NCBI GenBank assembly: GCA_003864495.1 | Contig: ML133401.1 | Location: forward strand, 186,001-250,000 | DNA from: Nemopilema nomurai | Taxonomy: Eukaryota; Cnidaria; Scyphozoa; Rhizostomeae; Rhizostomatidae | Length of the DNA stretch: 64,000 nt | Direction: 5' to 3' | Shown: one piece after another, positions 32,529-44,500 of the stretch | Layout: every line of letters starts with the position of its first letter | How positions within the stretch are numbered: position 1 is the stretch's first letter | Made by a program: the position numbers and the translations under genes | The notes under the pieces: generated by a model | What the model was told of the DNA's origin: nothing | The model's database searches: none | What the model saw: the letters and a program-made list of their open reading frames with translations, nothing else

Positions 32529-35500
32529 ATGAATTTCAATCAAGGTCCTGGCTCAAACCAAGGTAGTTTTTAAAGCAATTTACATGCAGGTGGCTTTGAT
32601 ACCTCTTCTAGAGTTCTTTTCATCTACTCTAAGAAAAGAAGTATTGTTTCTATAAATTTACATTTACTGTCATATAATTTTGATTTATGAAATTCTCTCC
32701 TGAAAATGCAGTTTTAAGGTTGATTTATCAACTAAAGCAATAAAATTACTCTTAACTCATATGCTGTCCGCAACATTCTTTATTATTTCCAACTAGTGTT
32801 GTAAGCTATATGCTGCTTGCGTACCTAGTCTCGAATTGAAATAGGCTTCTATACTATTTTTAAGGAAAGAATGAGACAACATTTCTGTAATGAAACTTAA
32901 ATAAAGTCTCAAAACTTCTTTTCAACTGGATATAACGCTGGTCCATAACTGCCACGCACTAAATTAAATTAAACTGATTCGCATTCGAACGAAACAAACC
33001 GATTCACATGGGCAGAAAAACCACCCACAAAATTCAAGCGAGTGGCACAAACGAAAACTGATTCGCACAAAACTGCAAGCACATAAAGCAGAATGAGTCG
33101 CGCTTTAATAAAACGAAATATCAATGACAACTGAGACGCACAATATAAAGGTACAAAAAACATTGCGGCGTAAACCACAGTATAAGTGCCTCTTCAGCAT
33201 TAAATGGCATCAAATTTTTGTAAATACTCTGCCCAACTGTTGTGCTCATACCATTGAACAACAAATGATCTCCCTTGAGATGTCTTTTCACTGTGCTTTG
33301 GAAAAGTCTTAAAGTGATGGCCTTGATAATTTATGTTTGATATGTCATTTGGGTGCCTCTTTCACTCCTGCATCTTCTATTCTAGCCTTTTTAGCTTGTA
33401 GCCCCCTCTTATTTGAGTTATTCTTGCACTTTCTGAAATTTAAAAACCTATCCATAATGAAAAAGCACACCCTTTGACCAAGAAAAAAACCAATGAAAAG
33501 CAGTGTCTATTCGTAATTCTCAAAAAATTATTACACCTTTAGTTACATGGAGCTTTTTGCATTACTTGAAACAGATGAAATAGGCAGACCAATGAACTAA
33601 CAAAGAACTCTAGAGGCTAGCAAGAGTATTGGTATTAAATTGAATAATTTAATTTCATATAAAAAGCCACAGTATAAAGAGCATATGGGCAGAAACACTA
33701 ACAAAAAACAAGCAATATTCTTAGAGTATTGGGACAAGGAATGAAAGGGCCAATAAAATTCTGGGGGAGTGGGCTAAGGCCGCCTTAGAAACCCCCACTG
33801 TGTATATCTAAGATTCTGAAAATTTTCATAACTCCTCATTGATATAAACTGTAGAAGCTGTGAGACAGGATGCAACATTGCATTTAGATTTGGTTACAGT
33901 TACGGGCAAGGAATGAAACTTGTAGGAATATATTGTTTATCTTCAGCCAGGGGTCTACCTTGAGGAATATCAAGGAGGATGGGCTCACCAGAAAGTTTGA
34001 CCTTTCTAAAATTTCCAGATTCTTGTCCAAAGACACACTGCAATGTTGTTGTACCTGATGTGATTTTCCCAGTTGTCATGAATGGAATGCAACATTTTAT
34101 TAATGCAACTCATTATCATTTATGTGTGACTCACTTTAATTTTGTGCCAATCAGTTTTTTTTAGTGCAAGCCTTCTCTTTGTGCAAATTGGATTTCTTTT
34201 GTGTGACTCACTTTGATTTTGTCCCAATCACTTTTGGTTTGTGTAACTCACTTTAATTTTGTGCCAATCGGTTTTCTTTAGTGCAAGCCTTCTTTTTGTG
34301 CAAATTGGATTTCTTTAATGTGACTCACTTTGATTTTGTCCCAATCACATTTGGTTTGTGTAACTCACTTTAATTTTGTGCCAATCAGTTTTCTTTAGTG
34401 CAAGCCTTCTTTTTGTGCAAATTGGATTTCTTTTGTGTGACTCACTTTGATTTTGTCCCAATCACTTTTGGTTTGTACGACTCACTTGAATTTGGTGTGA
34501 GTGCTTTTCCTGTCCAAGTGATTTGGTTTGTTTCAATGTGAATCAGTTTAATTTTTGCGAGTTGCAGTTATGGGCTACCTTAGGTTATATATCAAAGACC
34601 CTGCTAGTGAAGATCTCACTGAGAAATTGATGCTATTTATACCCAAGGACTCAACCCTTAACAGATTTAATAAATATGAGGCTATTTAAAAGATGAATCA
34701 GTAAACTGTGTGATGAACCAAGTATGTATAGGCCCATGCAGCAATGCAGCTCTACTTTTTTGGCAGGCTTTCGTTTTGGTTTCCAGCAAGGTCAAATGGA
34801 TGCACAGTGGCACACACAGCAACAACCACCTAGTCAACAGCAGCAACACCAGTTTCAATGGCCTAGCACCATTGGACATGGTCAACAGCAAAATATAGTG
34901 ACGCATCCTTCAGATGGAAGATCTGCACCTAATCAAAACTGGGCGCTGACACAACAGCAAAGCCATTTTCCCAATATGCAGGTGCATTGTCACTTATCAG
35001 TTAAATATACTTTGATTTATTCAATGACCTAAGATGCATATATGTTACCCTAGACTTCCTATGTAAGAAACCAGCCAAGAGGTACACCAGTTGATGAATT
35101 CAACATCTTTTCTAACAAAATCAAAAATTTAACAAGAAACAAAAAGTGTTAAATACTATGAAACTCACGAGGAACTGGAATCAGTTGCTGTGCATCAGTT
35201 GCTTCTTTCCTACCAAAACATGTTTATGCCAGGACTTGGCCGGAAAGGCTCTCAAGCGCCTGGGCGAGCGATTTACAGTCCTATGGGATTTTGTAAAAAA
35301 GCAAAAAGTTTTTTGATCCATTTTGAAATAATCCTAATCAAGCAAAAACAACTCTCTGAAGCCTGGTTTCTATCTGATTGCAAGAATCATTAGTGGCAAC
35401 GGTTGCAAGAGACGACAAAGAACAGCTTTCAATGATCGTTGAAAATGCAACTTGCGATCATTGCCTATTTATAATCCTGCCTTTTTCGTCTTTTGGACCT

Positions 35501-38500
35501 TAAAGATTTGTGCAAAGGCTTTTATTGATGGGTATTGAAACATGGGAGCGATTGTGATATTTAGGGGAAAATCATGAGATAGCATCACTTGTAGCAATGA
35601 AGAGCCGGCAGAGGTGTGACTTTACTTACCAACAAACAATTTCCACTTCAAGAATTTAGCGAACTATAGTTTTATGTGGAAAAGTCATCACTTGGTGAGT
35701 TGGCAATGACACCAAACTCACCTTTGAGTCAAGTTTTAGTCATGCTTAATCATCAATTGCAAAATAGTGTTCTTGAGAGTTGATCAGTTGTATAGCAGAA
35801 TCCATTGCATATAAGATCGCCGTTTTATTGGCAGGAAGCAATTTTGTCTCTTTTCTGTAAGGTAGGCCGGAAGAAGACTAGCGAGGTATACTTAATACGA
35901 AAGAGAATCAGTCCTCACGCGACAATTATATCACTGTTGATTTACTAATTTGACGCTTTTACAGAAAGCTATTCTTGGTAACACTTTTTAAGGGGGTGCG
36001 AAAAAGAGCACCTTGTGTTTCCCAGCAGCTCTTTTGTGGAGCACCTCATTTTCATCAGAGCAGAGCCTGATATACATGCTCTAATGATAAAAAGTATAAT
36101 TGCTTGGCCTAGCCTTCTAAGCGAAATATTACCAATCAGTCAAAAATCAGCAGTATGAAAATATTTAGCAGAACCTTTTGAGCTGCTGTTCTCTGCTGAT
36201 GTGTCTGTGGATGTTTTGCTGCCTGCATTTTCTGGGATTTCATTCTCGGAATCTTCTTGTCATGATGCTCCAGCTGCCCTTTACCCCAACTTGTCAACGA
36301 CAGCCATTCTGTGGTTTTTCATTTGTAGGTTAACCTTTTTTCAATCAATCGCTCTCTTTCACTCTCGGACCAGTTAAAATCATTTCTAGAAGTCAAGACG
36401 CTCAATCATATTTAAGCAGCGATTGAACAGAATTAAGGATAGGTCACTGAATACTCGACCTGTAAATTTAAAGTGGTTTTTAATGTTTAAGAATCAAAAT
36501 ATCAAATCTTAACTAAATATCATGTTGTTGTTGTTATTGTTGTTGCTTGTCATGTTGTTGGCATGTAGAAATCTATTTGAACTGTGAGAATCTCTGATCT
36601 TCATTCTAGATCGCTGAAAGGGCAGCCATGCCAATGCAAGTGTCTTACTCTAACCAAACAAGCCATGCTTCTCATCCAAACCAACAGGGACCAAGGGCCT
36701 TGATGGTCCAGGACCAAGGCAGTTTGAAACAGTACCAGTTTGAGGAGCAGAAAAGGAGGCTGAAGGAAATGTCAAGCAGGGGTACGCGGCCAAGCCAGAA
36801 AGGAGGGAAGAACATGTTAGATGACTTTTTATCAAAGACTGATTTCAACCTGTCATCAGGAGCAAAGCAAGCAGCTGAACAGAGCAGGAGAACAAACGTG
36901 TTCCATGGTGAGTTATACTGAATGTTAAAACTGTATTATTATCGTTGTATATTAATGCAGTTCCATTTCATTTCGGTATTAAATTTCGTCCTTAAATCTA
37001 ACATTTCTCAACAAGTGCTTTGTAGTACAAAACTTCACAAATGCAAGAAAAAGCGGAACTTGTTTTCGCATACTTAAAGTACCTTTTCGTCTGACACTCC
37101 TATTCAAACATAGTTTGTACGTGCGACACGTTTAGAATTTCTCCATCTTTAGCAGTCTGATAAAGCATCCCCCAAGCCTGTCCACGTAATCAATTCAAAT
37201 TACTGGTGAATCGGAGCAGTATCTACGTACTGTTCATTGGAGTTTGTAATAACGTGAACTTCTCTCTGCTTTGCGAAAGGTCAGTTTCCATCTACTGGCA
37301 ATACCCAACAACAAGCGCATACAAGTGATCTTCCTCATAGCCAAGCGAGCATGCAAAGCCAGCCTGAACTACCTTATGGTAACATTCCCCCTGGAGTCAG
37401 TTATTCGCAATTTGGAATTCCTTTGCCGCATTCAAACTCCGGCTCGCAGTTATCAGAAATGAAGGATCCACAGATGGGGGTATCCAACTCTAGCGACAGC
37501 CATCACCAACTGTTAACCAGTAAATCATTCCCTTCCATGGGTTTTCCTCAATCGAATTCAGGCTTCCCTCAGCATTCCACAAGTCAGTACCAAGCTGCTG
37601 TGAGTCATTTACAACAGCCAAACCAATTCCAACAAGCTCAGCTGAACTCGCAAAGCTACAATTTTCCAGCCGAAGCCAGCCAACATGGAGATGACGACTT
37701 TGGAGACTTCCAAGGTAAGATACTTGTTTCATTGTCAATTATGAGTTTTGGTTTCCATTTTTCAACTTGCAGTATATTTCTGGATTAGTAAACAGAAAGC
37801 GGTCACATAGAAATGTCACTAAACATCTAAGGCAAGGTTTGCGCCAAGATGCAGGAAATTTATTGGTTTATTTGTCTTAGCTCTTGGCGCTCAGGGGCTG
37901 GCTAATTATGCACTTCTTCGTCTCCCTTTCAGGTTTATTATGTGATTTTCCATGTTTTTCCATTTCTCCATAAAAAACAACTGTTTGAGTCCATTTCATG
38001 CATTCATGTAGAATTTATAAAAACCGAAGCATTTTTGCAAACCATAGAAATTTGTTTTTACAGAAAAATGTTTTCAATTGTCAATAATTTCTCTCCTCGT
38101 ACAAGTCCAAATGTGAGGCAATATAATACAAACTGTAATTGTTGTTGCTTTAACAAGAATGGCTCGTGAAGAGATACCTATGAGGACAAGACTCCCTTTT
38201 TAGGGGGAGGAGGGATTCCTTGCGCAGTATCTCATCTTGTCTCTAATCATTTGTTACTCTTTTCTCAAGGAGGGGCAGACAGTGGTGCCAAAGACCAGGG
38301 ATTCAATTCCTTAAACTCAAGCACGTCGTCCCTTTCCAGCCTACATTCCTCGTCAGCTGGAGGCCCTCAGCGAATGGGATCCATAGACTCTGACCAAGCC
38401 CTTCGCCTGAGTATGGATTCAACTCAGTTCTACCAACAGAAGCTCTCTTCTTTTGGAAACACCAGTCAGCACACAGCTATAAGTGATGCCATGGCAACCC

Positions 38501-41500
38501 CAAGTCAGTTTCACGAAATAAGCAGTGCGTGGGCCCCAAGCCAAACTCACGTGCAACACGTGACAACAGCAGGCGGTGCTTCTCACTCGTGGACCTCCCA
38601 GCCAATCAGGCCCTCTGGTCATCAAGCGAGTGTCCCTGTGGATTCCCTGGTAATGTCTCAGGCATTCCCATCGATGGACAGCATCCCAAATACGAATTTA
38701 TCCGCTGAAATGACAATGCGAGCTGATACGGGAGTCGTACAGGGTGCATTAGACGTGGCAACGAAGCAGTTCCCAGGTATGTTATAATCTTTACATAACA
38801 TCTGGTCATTATTTTGCGGGACAGCGTCATTATTTCGCCGAAATTTCTTCTTTGTAGCTACTTTATTTTTTATTTAATTGACTTTTTAAAATGCGGTATT
38901 TCATCGTCAGGCATGGGGAGTTTTCTTCCAAATGCGAAGGAGACGCTTTGCACATTCTTTCAAACCCAACATAATCATTCTATCTTATGGATTACAAGCT
39001 TTGAAGTGTGGAAAAGACATGGTTGAAGATTTTTCGGGTCCTTCTTCAAGCCGAGAAATAATGTCTTAGCATAATTAACATGGTTAACATAATCGCGCTG
39101 TTGATGTTTTATCACTCTGTCAATGCTTGCGAAGAATGACTTGATTCCAGAATGGGTTAGAACTTGTATAATCAAGAGCATATTTCTATGCTTCATATCT
39201 ATGAAAACGATAGATGTTGTTAATGCAACTCATAACTCGCAAAGGGTAATCCAGAATGTCAGCAACTTTTGGTACCGATGATGGAAGTTTTGGAAATGTT
39301 TGCAGTACGAAGTTCTGATTTTAATCTTCGTTTTTATTTTTGTTTGCCATTCTGATTATGATCGCCACTTTAAATTCTGATTTGTACTTTAAATTGTTTC
39401 CATTCTTGTACCTGATTTGCCTGAACCTCTGTCTCATTCCTTTTCATTTAACGTGCAGACTTACTGAACTATTTGCAAATAAAACATTATCAATTGTATG
39501 TCGTTCCTTTGCAGAGGAAGCGGCTGATGACGTTGGATTAGAGGAATCACTGTATGGGTCGCCATTACCCGTTTGGTGCCATGATTCTGCATCGCTTCCA
39601 CCAGTTTATAAGCGAGTGCTGGATAAGTCAATGGCATTAGATGGTGCTGTGGATACAAGCAAAGTTTATACAATACTTCTCTCCTCCAACATTCCCAAGG
39701 ACCGTCTCAGAGATATTTGGGAAATGGCTAATAAGAAGAACCCTGGATTGTTGAGTGAAGAGGAGCTATATCTTGTTCTTGGCCTGGTTGCTCTTGTGCA
39801 GGTAAATATGCCCCGGGTTCAACTAGATTGGCTTTGGTGGATGGCCAAAGAGCCTGTGATGTTCTAGATCACGCTTTTGAGTATTCAAAATAGCCAAGAT
39901 CTGCATTATTCCCATCTGTCGTGTGTTTCGAGTGTTTTTCAAGAAGTCTTTTGGAAATGTTGACACTGTCTGCTGTAACAAGAACATGGGTTACTCTATG
40001 CCAAATCATTAAATTACTTGAAATTAGCTACCTTTTTCGTAAAATGTATACGATAAAAAGAGATAAGACTTGAAGTTTCGTCAATTAATTCTTTCTTGCT
40101 TAGGAACTACATATATTCGAATTATTGCATAATGTGGCATAAAATTTGTCTGCCGGTCAACATGGATTTCGAGTAAAATAGAATTGCGGTTAAATTTATT
40201 CATAGCGTAAACGTCTTCTTTAACACGTACGCTCCTTCTGGCTACCACAAAAGTGACCATATCTACCTCCAGACAGGTATCGAATTAGGCTTTCGAAAAC
40301 GAAGATGTTGCAGAATCTACGAGATCCAAGGGGATAAAGGGCATATCATAAAAGTGGTAGTTTACCGATTGCAGACAGAGAGAGATATAGGATTACTGCT
40401 AAATAGTTCACAGACCAAAAGGGAAAGTTGCGTTCATCTTTCCCTTTTGTTTTTCTTTTTAGGCCGGCTGGACCAAGCTTTCAATAAAGAAGCTCTCTTC
40501 CTGTAACCCACCACCGATTCCAGAGTTTCCAGAGTATGTTCTAATGGATTCCGTAAGTAGTAGACGTTTATTGGCGAGTACCAAATTTACATGTTTTTCT
40601 GCTTATTATTTTACCTATGTACTTAATGTATTTTGTTGCTGTTGTCAATGATTTGCGGCATCGTGTTTTAAATTTTACTTTTAGGTCGCAGCCTCTTCGC
40701 AAAAAAGAAGTTTTTCATTTATACTCTAGTTGGTTAAACTAGAATGTTAGCATGTGGTAAAATTAAGTTTCTTTACTTCAAATAAATTTCACCCTGCTAG
40801 AATCTGAATAGATATGGTATATACCAATTGGAAAAATGTGATAATTTTTTACATTTTATTATAAGAAAACTTGACACATATACCTCAAACTTGAAACATA
40901 TACCTCAAACTTGACACATATACCTCAAACTTGACACATATACCTCTGACTGCAAATGACATGAATATGATTCTTTTTGGTGTTGCCAAGGCATGGCGTT
41001 ACTTTCATGTCATTCCAACTCTCTTGCGCGTAAATACTGGAATGGTGTAATGCCAGAATGGGACAGTAGGTGAAATTGTCGCTATAGGTTTCTCTCTAGA
41101 ATCTGAACACTAATGTAGTACCTTTTATTTCAGGAGAGTGGTAGTGTTTTCGGAGGAGATTCGCTTGTTCCAGCAAGCAATTTTGAAGCATCGTCAAACT
41201 TGGATCCAGACGACAAATACAGTGTTTTCAGGCTCCGTAGCAGTGAAGGAAATGCGGGGGTAACAACCGTTAACTCAACAGCGGATGGTAGCATTGGTGA
41301 TTCCTTAAGCTGGGGTGATTCTTTTCCCCAAGATCAGCAATCAGCGAGTGAGACGCTTCAACCTGTTCCGATGTCAACTAATGCCAGCGAATCGAAGTCA
41401 ACTGAAGACTGGGCTGATTTTCAATCTCCTAATTCGGGCATTGATTTGCAAAATCCATTATCAGCTTCAAACAATACAATGGAAGTCGGGCTGGTTAATA

Positions 41501-44500
41501 CTCCAATACCGAATATTCCTGACCCCTCCTTTACAAGCTCTGCTGTGCCAAAGACTTTCTCAAAAAGTGGACTTGATCCCACTGAATTCAAAGTTTCGTC
41601 CCACCTGCAAGCAAGTAATACCATTTGTAGCTCGCACTTTTCAGAGGCTAAGGAATTCGAAGCCCTTTCTACCCCAGTTTTCAGTCCTGCCCTCACCAGT
41701 CAGTCACTAACTGCCGGTCAAAACACGGTCCATTCACATCTTGGAGATTCACCCGATGATTTTGGTGAATTCAACTCCGTTAGCTCAGGTTTCAAGGGAA
41801 TTGCTTCACAACCAACCGCCCACCATTCCGACATGTTTTCGGCTTTTGCAGATGTCGACAAGAACCCTGAAGGCAAGTCTGTCTTTTCTACAACAGAGGA
41901 TGCGGACAAAGCTGATGTCTCTTGGGATGAATTTGCTTCCTTCAAATCCGATACAAGTTCACTGAAGGAAGTTGTTCAAGTCTTCTCCCCTGGCAAGAAT
42001 GTGATTAAAGAATCGTTATTTGGAGGCGAAAGCCTTCGAGATGATGCGAGCAGCAAGAAAGATGTTCAAGAGCAAAATTTCGGAGTTGACAATGATTTTG
42101 CTGAATTTTCAAAAGCAAGTTTTGCTACAACAACAAGTGATGCAAATAACCTCAATAGGGTATTTGAAGAAGGGGAAATGATTTTACCAGTGCATGCTTC
42201 ACGGAATGTGAATGATTTTGCTGTCGCTAGCTTGCGAAATTTCGACAAGGTTCAATCAAATGAAGGCCTAACTCAGCCCACGAATGCCCGCGAATCACCA
42301 AAGCCACCGCTTGAAATCGAGGACAGTTTTGCAGACTTCTCTTCGCACAAACCTCAAAATGAGAACCACATTAGTGACGCTTTCAGTCATATCAAAGAGC
42401 TAGATTTTTCACAGGAAGGTAAAACCGATTCGCCAGTGTTTCAGCTACCGAACGATACAGCATTCGCAAATTTTACACCAGGACGGGACAACGACGGTGG
42501 CACAACTGCGTCTGCACCTTCATCTAGTGGTGCAAATGAGGCAGAGCCATTCGGTGCAAATGAGGCAGAGCCATTCGGTGCAAATGAGGCAGAGCCATTC
42601 GGTGCATTTGCAGATTTTGACAAACAACAAAGCACCATGGCAACAGGGACACTCTTTGTTGCCAATAGCGCTGGTTCTGGGGATTCCAAGAGCCAGATGA
42701 TTGCTTCTAGTGGTGTTTCAATACCCGATGCTTCCACTGCTGATGTGTACCAGAGTAGTGAAGACACGATGTCCCAGTTGAGCGACCAGCCAGTGCAAGA
42801 GAAACAGAGCAAGTTCATTGCTGCCGAGAAGCCTCTTAGTATTGAAGATCAGCTAAAGTCTTTTGCAACATCCATTTCCTTGAATGCTGAGTATAGTTCA
42901 ATTGGGAAGGTGCCAGAACAAGTATACAAGCCCAGCTTTTATCAAACAACGGATAGTAAAAACAACGATAAAGTTCAAGATGAGGGCGTCTTTTCTGATT
43001 CGGCGCTTTGTGCAAAGGACCGATATAAGGCCCTGGCTGGAGATCTGGAGGTATTGAATCTTTCAAATGTTTTAGTCGCAGCAAAATTTTTTGATTTAGT
43101 CGCAGCAAATATTCATCTTTCTATTGTTACCAACAACACGAGCGCGATTTTTGTATTGTATGAAACATTATGATAACAGCAGGGTGATATCAACGACGCT
43201 CTGGGGAATTTTTTCAGGTTTTCGGCAAGAACTTGTAACATGCAAAAAGAATTTAATTTCTCTTCGCATCATGAATTCCATTCTTTGTCCTTTTGAATTT
43301 CTCTGGTTTCTTTTTTCGCTTTGGCTCCCTCTTCATCTTACACTCCTGCAGCTTCTGAACCCCTTGCAAAATTTTCCAGAAATATTCGATTTTTCATCGA
43401 CAATACCTGCCATCCTGCAAGGAAATACTTTTACGTGGTTAAATCGTTGGCTGATAATTCTCATTTCAATTATAAAGTTGAATTTCTAAGGTAAGGTCTG
43501 CTCGTTCGAACATTTTATGCTGATTTTAGAATGTTCGTATTCTCACCGTTTTAAAGAAACTTCTCCACGCACTCTTTTCCAATGTTTTATCATACATCTA
43601 CGTCTAATTTTTATACGCCTTATAAGTTTTCTTCTTGATTGTATTTTGTTCAGGATTCAGAGCTGCATATTCATGAATGGAAACGATGCTTCAATAGCAT
43701 CAAAAAAGTATTCGAATTCACGACAGAAGTTATTAAAAGACATAACTTGTCTTTGAGCACAAAGAAAGAAGTTTTCGAGAGCAAAAGAGGACAAGAGTTT
43801 TTCAGTGGTAAGTCATGAATATCTAACGTGGAAGCGAGTCCCTCAACATTATCAAATTAGCACTAGATTTTAACTTAATTAAAACTATATGTTCAGCACC
43901 AAATAAGATCATATTTTTGTATAAGATAATATAGACAGTATAAGATGATATGGTGTTTAACTTGACGAAGCTGCCACCTTAGAGAACCTGCCGACCTCAG
44001 AGAATGGCTTTGGAATGTTACCGTGTAGAAGTTAACTTTCTTGTTTTCTAGTCTGTTTCCTGAACATCTCAGAATGGCACCACGATGTTTCTGTGTCTAT
44101 GTCTTGGGTTAAAGCCAAGTTAGTTTTGATTTGACATTACGTTTAACATGCATGTGTTAAGAAACTGTTCTAGTTCTGGGACTGACGTGTGTGATTTGGT
44201 TTGCAACAGGGTTGAAAGAGGTGTTTGCAATCGCATGCAGATTGAAAATCTCTATTGACAAATCCGGTAAGTTAGAATGTATCTTGGCTAGGTAGGCTGC
44301 ATTGCTTTTATCTTTTCTCGAAGTGCAATTCTGCACATCTTACGCATTAAAATTTTATTAAATTGCTGATTGCAATTTTCAGATGAATTTACTTAGTGAC
44401 TGGAAATTTTCTAATTTAAGCTATCGCAAGATCAAACGAAGGCTTGAAGATCATTGTCAATGACGTGGACAAATTGTGGCGGGTGATTTCTGGCTTTTCT

